NCBI GenBank assembly: GCA_949357655.1
Contig: CASHTG010000002.1
Span: 310,001 to 374,000, forward strand
DNA from: Parascedosporium putredinis
Lineage: Eukaryota > Ascomycota > Sordariomycetes > Microascales > Microascaceae
Length of the DNA stretch: 64,000 nucleotides
Reading direction: 5' to 3'
Positions 34,181 through 45,106 of the stretch are shown piece by piece. Position 1 is the first letter of the stretch; each line of letters opens with the position of its first letter. Both the position numbers and the translations under genes were made by a program. The notes beneath the pieces are model-generated. The model searched no databases and was not told the origin of the DNA. It worked only from the letters and a program-made list of their open reading frames with translations.

Positions 34181-37100
34181 GATGAAGTGAAGTGAAGTGA
34201 TTTCTAGGTGTCACGCTTCTGGTGTTGTGACGCGTCTTTAGTCGATGCGATGCCTGCCACCAAGGCGTTATGAGCGCAGAATGAACGAGGCCCTCTTATG
34301 TATTACAAAGGCAGTTTAAGTACTTCAAACGATCTGAGGTGAGCGGTTAGTAAACACTCCATTTCATGTCTTTGGCTTAATAAACAAAGTGAGTGAGTCT
34401 ACAGTGTGTTATCCAGCGGAGCGTGCCACCAAACAGCAAGCGACATGGGACAAAGAGCTGCCGTTCTGAATCGCGAGTTTCTTTGTGCTGGCCAGGCCGA
34501 TCACTCGGCCTGACTAGCTCGAGCAAAAGCGCGCCACTTGGCTTGGGTCAACGCATCGGCAATTTGGCCAGGCGCCCGTGTTATTCACAGTTAATCGCTC
34601 TGTAAGAGGGCATAGCAAGCAATTATGACTCTTCGCTTGGGGGCCGACAACCAAAGAGTCTCTCCTGGTTGAGGAGCCCCAAACGCCTCCCATTAGAGGC
34701 GGCCGGGAGGTGATGGACAAACGGGAAGTAAATAAACAAAGTCGATGAGATGTTTTTCATCCCAGCTTGAAAACCAAAAGGCTTGGGGGAAATTCGCCTC
34801 GCATCGCGATTGAACGGCACGGCAAGGGTAAAAGGAAAGAAAATCGCGACCGCGACAGTGGGGTGGACGTGGACGATGCGGCCAAATGATGCACGATTGA
34901 ACATGGAATAAAAGTCCAACATACCTTAAAGATCATGTGCTTTCCCGACGGCGGCCGGTCGCTCTTTTGCACGATGAACCGGGTCTGATCACGGGTTTTG
35001 GTTCCTTTCACGTGGATGCGTGACAGATCTCGTGATATGGACTTGGCTTGGAGGACAAGCGAGGGACAATAATGCGCGACAAAGAGGGAAAAACAAAGTC
35101 GGAACAGGTCAAAAGAAGATTAAACGGCTCAGAGATGATCTCGGAAGCTTCCAAAACGCGGAAACCACGAAAAAGAGCACGGGAATGGCGTCTAATATCA
35201 GTTTCTGCTGGCGCGAAGAGTGTCGAGATGGGCTGCACCGTTTTGGGAGGGCGACGGGTCCAGTCCTTGATAGGTGGTGGTCACGAGGAAGAGGGAGAGG
35301 GTGAACACGTGCAATGTGGGTGAGGCTGGGGGATAAATAGGGATTTCGTCGCTGCTTTCAAATTTAGTTGGCCTGAGGCGCGAAATTATACTCAGCCAAT
35401 GATATACGCTTATTCTTGCACCAGGGCTGACAGCGGGTAACAAGGTACCAAAGTGGGTCCACGCCGCCGTCTTTCGTCGCTGCCGGAGAAAGGAAGGAAG
35501 CACCATCATGGGGGAGGGAGCTTATTCCTGTGTGTGGCCATCGCAAAACAGAGGGGTGGAGATCATGGCCACCACTAACACAATGGATCAATGGATTGGA
35601 ACTGTTAACTCGCTGGGCTGGACGGGTGGTCCATGAACCCACCCAACCTTTTGACTCGGCTCCTTGTCCTTGACCAGGGCCTCAAATAGAAAAAGGGAAG
35701 CTAAAGAGGATAAACATAAAAAAAGAAGAAGAAGAAGAAGAAGAAAATAAAAATACAACGCTGAAGAATTCTTCGGGCTAGCTGACTTCCTCCTCGATCG
35801 TACCGCAAAGTCACGCCAGGCTGCCGGCGCAGGCACTCCCAGTAGCAAAGCACATTGATTGAAGAGAGACATGGATAGTGGATAGGGGTGGGCTGCAATT
35901 GTTTGCAATGGCCGTGCCCCCAAGCATGCAATATCGATGGATGTGATGCGGCCCTGGACTTGGATTCGTAATGGTTCGGTTCATACCTTGGTGGATGGTT
36001 CGCCGAAGCTGACCAGACAAAGTGCAGCGCCGACTGCGTTCCCCCACCCTCCACCACCTCCTCACCCCGAGTTGAGAGTTGATGCAAGGGCATCCTATTC
36101 GCCATCCACGAAGAGGCGTCGTCCGCCAGTGTATGACGAGACTTTTAACAACCCGTATAATAGGCCGAAGAAAAGAATTGAGGCAAGCAAACTCTTCAGG
36201 GGGCCGCCCATCCATCTCCCGAGCCTTCAACCTGGTGGAATAAGCCACCCCTGAACCCGCGCAAAGCGCCAGATACCCACCAGGCCCCAAGCCCTTCCAA
36301 AGCCATCTTGACGTTCATCCCCCTTCAAAATGTTCCTTTCCCTGTTCCCCTATCCCTCTTCGGTCCCCTCACACTTCCCCTCTTGCCACAAAGGTGGGCG
36401 CAGAGTGGAATCCCCTCTCCTCGCCCCGAGCCTGTTGCTGTTACGCCACCCTTTAGGCAATCACCTGATCCTTCCTTGTCGCTTGGATGGTGGATGGCAC
36501 CATCACTTGACTACACCTAGGTGAAACAGAAAAGGGAATGTGGAAATCCCGGGTTCGTCTTGCATCCTAAGAGCCTCGCGCCGGCCGAAAGTAATCAAAG
36601 AGGGTGTCGAGCAGCAGGCGCAATACCCCACCCAAGCGAGTCGGGTGCTTCCCCGCTCCGACTCGACCATTCAGGGTGCCTCGAGGGCCCGGCAATCCAC
36701 CGCCAGGGTCTCTGATTTGAGAGCAGGGAAACGAGGGAAAAATACAAGTAAACAAAAGAGAGCAATGCAGGCTCTACTGCAGCGGTCCGGCACCCGAGTA
36801 ATACCCTCTCAAGCGTCGTCTCCCCTCCAAGATTCACCTTTCTGGCACCCTCCATTTCGGCGGTCGATTTTTGTACTTCTTTCAAAGGGCGCATAAAGCT
36901 GCAGCTGGATGCAACAGGGTGCATGCTCTGCCAAGTCCAGTTCTCCTTTCGCTCGATGAGTTTCCGTACGCAATGCACACGGAGCTCGATGCATTTTCGC
37001 TCAAGCTTTCTCGTGGGTGCGGGACTAGCGTCCTACGTTGAACGAGGCAGGGTCGAAGAAGGAGGGGCTGTTTGGTGGCCAACCCTCTCGGCCTTAAACA

Positions 37101-38332
37101 CGGATCCCTAGCGCTACTGGCGGGTAGCCTTGTTCCTCTGACGAAGTAGATATCGTAATCCTAGAAAGAGTAAGAGCGAGGGCCCGTCATTTCTTCTCTA
37201 GTTCAGCGCTGGGAGAAGCGTTTGATAGTGGATCGCGGAACTGCCAAGCAGGCGCATGGAGCAGCTCTTCGATGCACCACTTGATGCGTTCATCCCCTTC
37301 CCATCCTTGTTGCCTTCAGAATCGCCAAGCCAAGGGACGAGCTGAGGCCCACCTTCGGTGATGCCTGATAATCCTTTCATAATTGGGATTCTTGCCTTTG
37401 GTTTATTAGATGGGCGAATAGAATGACATACAGGCGTGTTTGCACATGGTACCGACTCTCTAGGCTTTTTAACTGCAGCTATTTTTCCTGCACCACGCCA
37501 ATTTCTGGTGTTGGCCAGCCAGGCCCCACCACCTCAAATAGGGTCGGGAAACAGGGGATAAATGGTTTGGCACTAGAGCACGGGAGAAGGCGTGGTCGAT
37601 AGGCTCTTTTCCGCCATCACTGATCGATCCATCAGTCCAAGCTGCCCGATCAAAACCCGCGTTTGCCCACCTATTGCAGCTCACTGGCAGTTTCGAGACG
37701 AGCACAGGTTATTACTAAGATCCCTGAGCCACCACCTACAAACTACTCAGCAGAGCCGGCTACCCTTCCTGAACCCGCATCCGTAGCAAGCAGTAGTCAT
37801 TGAGCTCGCATACAAGGGAGGGGTTATTAAGTCCCTTCCTGACCTTGAACCCCCGACGACGTAGAGTATGTTTCTGGGGTAATTGCCAACGTAATACTTG
37901 TTAGATTGCTTGGTTGCTCTCCACAGTCCTCCCTCCTTTCCCCAAAAACTCATCGCTTTCGGCAGGCGGTGTGAGCTGAGGTAATGGTGGGGTACCAATT
38001 GCGACCGGGATTTATGGATCCTGGTTCACTCCTGCTGCGTCAGTGACCGACCTCTCCACCTGCGTAGCGTAGCTTCACCGTGCCAAGAACATCGTTCCAG
38101 CCCACCCCCATCACCACGATTGCCATCTCCCTGCCAACCTCACCGAAGAATCCTCGCTGAACCCTAGGTTGTTTTCCCACAACGAGCCTTCATCGTTCTA
38201 ACTACCCTCTAACGACTCCCGCCTCGACAAGAGATATCCGGGGCATAGCTCCGGGGTCGCCAATTCCTCAACCACCAATCACACCACATCGGAGCCCGGT
38301 CTAACTATCCCGGCCCGAACCCTCTCAGCACC
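34181..38332. other. 4.2 kb intergenic region between divergent genes
   Basis: Contains the promoters of CBF1 (left, with three GAAGT repeats at 34184-34200 just upstream of its ATG) and of the Fyv10 gene (right). A GAA microsatellite lies at 35724-35744. No coding region recognised. The C/A-rich 100 bp before 38333 look like a fungal 5' UTR. Confidence 0.35.
35724..35744. repeat. GAA trinucleotide microsatellite
   Basis: Seven GAA units in the intergenic region. Confidence 0.8.
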
Positions 38333-39640
38333 ATGGGCGACCACGAGCACATGGCCATCAAGCACAACGACCATATCCTTCTCGACCAGCCTCTCCTCCG
38401 TCTCCCCTACGAGCTTCTCCGCAACAACTTTCGCTCCGCGCATTTCACCGTCGAAAAGGAGAGCACGGGGCTCAAGACGTCGCTCAAAGATGCCACGACG
38501 AGATGCTTCAACGGCAAGTCCACTCAGGATGACCTTGTCCGGAACCTCGACGATATGATTGCCCAAGCAAAGGCCCTCAGACGCAAACTGGCCGCCTGTG
38601 CCGACGAGGAGAGCAGGTTGCTCGGCCAGGAAGATGCGCGCATCAAGCATGTCGACGACCTCTACTCAATCGCCTCCTTCGACGACGTCAAATACGAGAC
38701 TTGGAGCCGCACGAGGCTGGATCGGTTGATGGTGGATTTCATGTTGAGGAACGGATGCGGGAAGAGCGCTGCGGCTCTCTCAGAGGAGAGGGAATGAAAG
38801 ATCTCGTGGACGTCGAGACCCTGGTGTCCATGAACAGGATACGAGAAAGTTTAAAGAAGGGAAGCGTGCAGGAGGCCTTGGTCTGGTGCTCGCAGAACAA
38901 GAAGGAGTTGAGGAAAATGGATGTGAGTAAACCTACTCCCCTCGGGGACTCCCAAGTCCTAGATGCGGCGCAGCTAACAGATGCAGGGCCGTCTCGAATT
39001 CGACCTTCGCTTCCAACAATTCGTCGAGATGCTTCGCTCGGGAGCTGAGCCCAAGACCTGCCTCGCCCATATTAAGAAGCACCTAATGTCTCATAACACC
39101 CTTTTCCCCAGCGAAGTGAAGGCTGCGTGCGGCATGCTCGCCTTTCCCTTTGATTCCGTATCCAAGAGCGCCCATGGCTACGGCGCCTATTTCCAAGCCT
39201 CTCGCTGGGATATGCTCGCTAACCTATTCACCGAAACCCATAACGCTCTACTCAGCCTCCCCTCCGTGCCACTGTTAAACGTGGCTCTATCGTCCGGCCT
39301 CTCTGCCCTCAAGACGCCGGCGTGCCATGCTGCTGCGCGGGAAAGCGCGGGATCCGATGGCGTCGTCCACGGTGCCACGATACTACCATCTGGTCAGCAG
39401 ACCGTGTGCCCCATCTGCTCTCCCGAGCTCAAGGATCTGGCAATGAACGTGCCATACGCCCATCATACCAAGAGCATCGTCGAGCATGACCTTGTGGTTC
39501 TGCCCAACGGGAGGGTTTACGGCAAAGAGAAGCTGGAGCAGCACGCCAAGAAGTCGGGTCTGCCCGCGAGCCAGATCAAGGATCTGCAAACGGGCGAGGT
39601 ATATGGGGAGGATCAATTGAAGAAAGTTTTCATTACTTGA
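38333..39640 (+). CDS. FYV10: Fyv10/Gid9 (MAEA-type) subunit of the GID/CTLH ubiquitin ligase
   Basis: Exon 1 is 38333-38922, intron 38923-38986 (GTGAGT, GCTAACAG branch, GCAG), exon 2 38987-39640; 414 aa. Domain order: N-terminal helices, LisH (RTRLDRLMVDFMLRNG), CTLH (MNRIRESLKKGSVQEALVWC), CRA and a degenerate RING-like end beginning VCPICSPELK. In yeast and animals this protein pairs with Gid2/RMND5 to form the E3 module that marks gluconeogenic enzymes for degradation. The lone CPIC with few further zinc ligands agrees with the incomplete RING of this subunit. One G is missing at 38790-38792; adding it joins LSEER to GMKDLVDVETL. The start ATG is the first in frame after a C-rich leader. 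Confidence 0.92.
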
Positions 39641-40293
39641 CCATTTTACATATTTTCCATTGCGCTGGCTCTCATAAAGCCATGTCTCTTTCCCATTTCT
39701 CTCTTCCTGATTACCGCCCGCCCCTATCATGTACACTCCTCGGAACATCGTCGTATTGGTACATTCCCGGACGATGGCACATTTCTTTTCAACCTTTTTT
39801 CTCATCTTTTCTGTTCCTCTCATCTGGCGCTTGGAGAACCGGCGGTTGATATCTCTCGTGCCAGTTTCCAGATCCCTCGGTATCAATCCCGTGGAGAAAC
39901 ATGTACTTTTTGCTTAATTTAGGAATATTCATCACAATAGCCCTGAGCAGAGGACCAGCCAAAATACAGATTGATAATGTCAACAAGTTGATAGGTTACG
40001 AATTCAAGGCATCTCTATGAACCAGGGCCAACACACTTAGCGAGCGTCCGAATGACGAGGCTCATCATGGTACGAAGCCGAAGAATACGTCGAGTAGCCC
40101 AATTCCAAGCTCTAAAGAGAGCCGCATATGCAGTGGATCAACACAAAAGGTCTTCTTTTTCTGCTCGTACATTGCGTGACAAAAAAAAAAGGTGCATTTT
40201 CGCCTCTATAGTCTCAAAAAGGCCCGAAATCCATTATGTACATTGTAACCCCTCCCTCACACACACGATGCGCGCGCTCGATCCGCAGCATCT
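39641..40293. other. Convergent intergenic region
   Basis: 3' flanks of the Fyv10 gene and the complex I subunit gene. No gene or notable repeat seen apart from a 10-A run near 40182. Confidence 0.4.
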
Positions 40294-40903
40294 TTAGTGC
40301 TTCTCCTCGCCGTGGCCGTGGCCGTGGCCATGGCCCTCTCCGTGTCCGTGGTGGTGGGCATCCTCGAGGAAGAAGTGCTCGTACAGGCAGTAGATCGTAA
40401 ACGCAACGGTCGCGGTTCCGAGGCCGGGAAGGGTGCCCTTGAATCGGTTCCACCTCGTGAAAGGTCCCTGGTATCGCCACGCCTCACTATAGAACAAGAA
40501 AAACGTTAGTATGTACACCAATTTGCATACTGAGCGTGGGCCGTAATCGAGAAGAAGGCATAAAAGATTTGGCGGAATGGCATCAGATGATGGTCGGGGC
40601 GGGTCGGCCATCCGAGAGAGATAGAGAGAGTACAGCGAGACAGCGAGAAGAGGAGAGAAGAAGATTTGGGGGTTGACTAACGCTCGCTCCCAAGGATCGT
40701 ACTTGGGCGTACCAGTGGCAGCCCTCAGCTTGTTGATGTCGAAGCCGGTAATGTTGGGCTTCGCGCCATTTGCGGCACGGAGTATTCTGCGCGATGGGAG
40801 AGATTGGGAACAATGGTCAGCAATTGAGCGAGAACGACGGCCGCCGAGAGGAGGAGGTCAAGAAGAATTGATTGGGACGAGCGGCTTACCTTGTTGCGAG
40901 CAT
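40294..40903 (-). CDS. NDUFB3: NADH:ubiquinone oxidoreductase B12 subunit (NDUFB3 family)
   Basis: Exons at 40903-40890 (only 14 nt), 40786-40682 and 40486-40294; introns of 103 and 195 nt. The spliced protein is 103 aa and needs no frame repair, the only such gene here. It is an accessory membrane-arm subunit of mitochondrial complex I. Evidence: NITGFDINKLRAATG and YDPWERAEAWRYQGPFTRWN, followed by one membrane helix (LGTATVAFTIYCLYEHFF), the layout of fungal B12 subunits. The C-terminus is an alternating His-Gly tail that ends EEKH. The tiny first exon was accepted because its GTAAGC donor and phase exactly give MLATRILRAANGAKPN. Confidence 0.93.
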
Positions 40904-42490
40904 GGTTGTATCCTGGAAAGCAAGTTGACAAGACGTCCTCCAACAGCAAAGCAGATTCGATGCAGAGCAGAAGAGTCGACGATAATTTGAAGCCGGCTCT
41001 GTACAGTCAGCAAGTCAGGAAGGAGGAATACATTATCGAGAATATGATTGGTACATGGCCTCCAGGCGGTCCATCCACATCGGCTCCCACTTGGTGTCTA
41101 GCATGAGACGCTGTTAGTCACGTGATATTGCTGTATCATGTTGTATCAACTTGGCTGCCAGGGTCGTCAAGCTCGCATCTACTCCCTGGTAGGATGAAAT
41201 CAACATCTTGATTGTCTATATTCATCGATAAAGGAAGATAAAGAAAAATAGCAAAAGGAATATTCTTTCTTTATATCTTGGATTTCTATAAAGACCCCTA
41301 ATCTAAATTATGATACTCTTTAAAATATGGTGATAGTATGATCCCCGTAGAGAGTGGACTGAATATGTGAGGATACATCATTACATAATCTAGTGGTGCA
41401 GACTCCGACCACACGGCCTTGTGCTGGATACAGGAAGGACCATGCGTCAATCTGAGCAAGGCTAGCCCAACCAGAAAAGCCCATCCAAATCACCACCACG
41501 ACAACCATCACTAATTTTCTTTCTCACGCCAACTCCAGTAAGTTTGATGCCCTGTGCATTCCCCTTTCCTGATCTAAGGGAATATTCCTAGATTCTAATC
41601 GATCTTCACCTCTTCAGAGACTTGTTTCTACTTCACAGCTCCCGATAAGGCGCCTCAATTCGGACATCCTTCTCTGAATCCGCCTTCCGATTTCGCTACA
41701 CAACCGAGTCCGGGATCAAAAGAGGAGGCGGTCCTGCGCTTGCGCCTCGGGAAATCACGTCTGTCTCAGGTACACTACCTTTTCTTAGACCTCGAGCAAA
41801 CCTTTTGATTTCCCCAGCTTTTTACAAATGAAGCATAACAAGTCTCGACCAAACCCACCTAACGAGAAGAGGAAGTAGAGATTCCCTGCTCACAATCCCC
41901 CAATCGCCCGGTGCACGATTCACGAGGCGCTCCTGGCACCCGTTCCTTTGCGCCTTCCCCGTTCCACTTCGACCCTCGACTCATCCCCGACCCCGATTGC
42001 GTGGTTGCGTGCCTCAACAGCCCCAGCAACCAGTACGACCCGCCTTTCAATCGACTCCCCGTCAACCTACCCCGATCAACGCCCCTCCACTCGTCACGAC
42101 AGGTTACCCGCGCAGCAACCCGTATTTGCGAACTCACGCGCCTACCCCTGCCGAAGCCTCGTCGATCGTGTGCCCCGGATCCGGCTTTTCGCAGGTCCCA
42201 CTTCGAGCGTTGGAGCCGCAGCCGAATTGGCTGGACAGTTCGTCTAACCCCCATTCATCTGCCCACCCGAATTCCCCAGGTTCTGCCAAGATTCGCAACT
42301 GCATCACGGCGGCCTCGTTATCAACCATTACATCTACATTCCACCCGCTCCTGTTTCGCCACCAGCTGTCTAGGACCCAGCTACCCGCCACCCGAGCTCC
42401 CACTCCAACTTCAGCCGCGCGGGCTATAGCGTCCGCCCATACTACCAGATAACTACCTACACATACGCCTACGAGGGAAACTCCGCGCCG
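40904..42490. other. Divergent promoter region and long leader of CAF1
   Basis: Left part: promoter of the complex I gene. 41120-41340 is clearly AT-rich. From about 41640 the sequence becomes C-rich and stays open in several plus-strand frames up to the CAF1 ATG, with Pro/Gln-rich predicted peptide. It is either a long 5' leader or missed N-terminal coding sequence (see findings). Confidence 0.4.
41538..41617 (+). other. Possible 5' UTR intron of CAF1
   Basis: A GTAAGT donor at 41538 and a CTTCAG acceptor at 41617 enclose 80 nt with a TCTAATC branch-like site. Spacing is right for a fungal intron. No transcript evidence is available. Confidence 0.35.
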
Positions 42491-44062
42491 ATGCCCCCGC
42501 ACCAAATACCGCGGTTCGCCAGCGGGCCAACGCTGGCATATCACCAGCAACAGTTCCAGTCCCACGCCGCTCAGTCCCATGCGGCGGCTCATCAGCAGCC
42601 CCTTGCGGCCAACCACCAGCAGCCCCTTGCCGGCAGCCATTCATATATTCATGCCAATGCCCAATTAAATGCGTTCCAAAACTCTGCCAACGGCGGCCTC
42701 GCTGGTGTCGGTGGCCTAAACGCGGGGGCTTCATCGACGGGCCCCGTCTTGCCTTCCAAGGCGCTAGCTTCCAGCAGCAGCAGCAGCACAGCCAAGCGCA
42801 GCACGCGCTAGGCGTCGAGTACTCCCCTAATATCCGGGCGCAGCCTAACAAGGGACGCATAAGAGAAGTTTGGAAACACAACCTCCATGAAGAAATGGCG
42901 ACGTTACGGAGACTCGTTGACAGCTATCCTTATATTGCCATGGTAGGTTTTCTTGTAGACGAAAGCCGAAGTTTTGATCACTCTTTTCTCTCGGCCTTGT
43001 TCTTCCTTACCGCTCTAACATCCGACATTTTATCATAGGATACCGAATTTCCTGGAGTTGTCTCGAGGCCAATGGGAAATTTCCGTGGCAAGAGCGATTA
43101 CCATTACCAATGCATGAGAACCAATGTGGACATGCTCAAAGTGATCCAGATTGGCATCACTCTCTTCAACGAAGCTGGCGAGACAATCCCCGCGAGGCCA
43201 AATACTACCGATGAGAACATGGGGAAGCGGAGTGGCCAAGCGCCGTTCCCGTGCTCATGGCAATTCAACTTTAAGTTTTCTCTAAAGGACGACATGTACA
43301 ACGAAAAGTCGATAGAGTCTCTTCAGAGCGCCGGCATTGACTTTGGGCTCCTCGAACGCGACGGCATTGACCCCCACGACTTTGCCGCCCTCCTCATTCC
43401 TTCGGGACTCGTCCTCGAAGACCAGATCCACTGGATTTCCTTCCACGGTGGCTATGACTTTGGCTACCTAACCAAGCTCCTAATGTGCACGGTGCTCCCC
43501 AACGATGAGGTTGACTTTGAAAAGCTCATGAAGACATACTTCCCTCGACGTTTGACGTGAAGCATCTAATGAAATATGCCATCAAGCTGTATAACAGCGG
43601 CATCCTTTCCACCTCCGACCCTGGGATTTCCGAAGTTCTGCAAAAGTTTGAGCACAAGAGCGGCCTGGAGAACATTGCCGAGACTCTCAAGGTTAAGCGC
43701 ATTGGCGCGGCTCACCAGGCCGGCTCGGACTCACTTTTGACCGGCAAGGTCTTCTTCCAGATCCGCGAACGGATTTTTGGCAACGCAATCGCTCCAGAGC
43801 ACGTTGGCAAGGTGTGGGGTCTTGGTGTTCCCGACGTCATGCCCCATCACCCTCCAACGCCGATCTAGGCGGTCCCAACGGCGCCGGTGCAGCTAAGGGA
43901 AACAACGGACCCAGCACCCCCAACACCGGCAGCGTGGGGCTCGCCAGCACGCCTGGCACGGCTCAACATGGTGCTAACGGTGGCCTATCCATGGGACCCA
44001 TGACCCCCGGCGGAGGCGGCGGCGTCTTTGGCAACTTTGCATTCTCCGGCGCCGGCAGGTAA
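42491..44062 (+). CDS. CAF1: CAF1/Pop2 deadenylase, CCR4-NOT subunit
   Basis: Exon 1 is 42491-42942, intron 42943-43038 (GTAGGT...CATAG), exon 2 43039-44062; about 492 aa. This DEDD-family 3' exonuclease shortens mRNA poly(A) tails. The catalytic start MDTEFPGVVSRP follows GRIREVWKHNLHEEMATLR. Further blocks are DYHYQCMRTNVDMLKVIQIG, HWISFHGGYDFGYL and AAHQAGSDSLLT, carrying the remaining DEDD residues. The N-terminus is Gln/His/Ala-rich with a CAG run, and the C-terminus is Gly/Pro-rich, both as in other filamentous fungi. Missing bases at about 42755-42758, 43542-43545 and 43850-43854 break the frame. The start MPPHQIPRF is chosen by resemblance to fungal homologues. Confidence 0.93.
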
Positions 44063-45106
44063 AGGAGGAGGCGGATGAAGAAGGTGGTGAAGAAGTAGAA
44101 GAAGAAGAAGAAGAAGAAGAAGAGAAAGAGGAGAAGAAAAGAGGCGGGTCGGAAGGGAAGGGCCGGGAGTGTGAGAAGAAGAAATGCCCACACATACACA
44201 CCAGGGAAGATCCAAACGCACCATGTACATCTCGCTTGCTCTTTGTCGGTTTTTTTCCTGTCTCGCGTTCGCCTTTTTTTCTTTTCTTTTTCACAATTAT
44301 GCGTTTGCATCTCAAGGTCCTGGGATACGGGGCGAGCTTTCCGAGCCTTCTTTGTTTGTATTCCCGCTCTTAGCTTTCTCCATGAAGCTTTCTCGGTTGT
44401 CTCTTGCTTTTCTTTTCTTTTCTTCCTATCAGGTTTAGTGTAGTTTAAAGGAGATGACGACGAGCTCATCCCCGCCTCGCACATCAAAGGCATCAATTGA
44501 TCTTTGTTTCGACTTTGAAGCCTTTCTGGGAAAACACGCGATTCGGTGCCAATACCAGCTCGTCACTTGCATGTTCTCTTCCCTTACCCTTTCGTGATGC
44601 TCCCCTGTCCTAATTTGATCTCCTCGTGTTTCTTGGTCTTCTCTCTTTTCCTCTTCTTGCCCGTTCGTTCCTCTTACCACATTTTGGTACGGTTCGGGAA
44701 AGAAGTCAGATGTTCGCTGTCGAGATCAAGCGATCTGATGGGGGAGACGCGGGTGCAATATTCTACACCTATAATCTCTTCTAAGCCTGCGTGTGACGTA
44801 TACCTCTCACCTTGTAATTCAGTGGCACAGTCGCCTAGTAGATACGAACACGAAAGCGGAAGAATAGTGGCAAAGGTCAGTGAGATGGCTGAATGGTATG
44901 TAAATCGTAGATGCCTTGCAGTCTATAAATCCCAATCTATGATAACCCAGAAAGAGTTTTTCCTCCCTGGTTCCCCCTAAATCGTAAAATATCCCCCGCA
45001 CAAAACAGGAGTGTGTTCAGACATCCAATCCCCGACATGTCTGGGCATACATGGTATCCCGATATAGAAAAGAAAGAGTAGGAGAGAACAGAGTCCTCAC
45101 ACCCGC
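44063..45106. other. Convergent intergenic region
   Basis: 3' flank of CAF1, starting with a GAA microsatellite (44088-44123) and T-rich stretches, then the 3' flank of the coiled-coil gene. No gene seen. Confidence 0.4.
44088..44123. repeat. GAA trinucleotide microsatellite
   Basis: About ten GAA units with two interruptions, beginning 25 bp after the CAF1 stop, probably within its 3' UTR. Confidence 0.85.
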
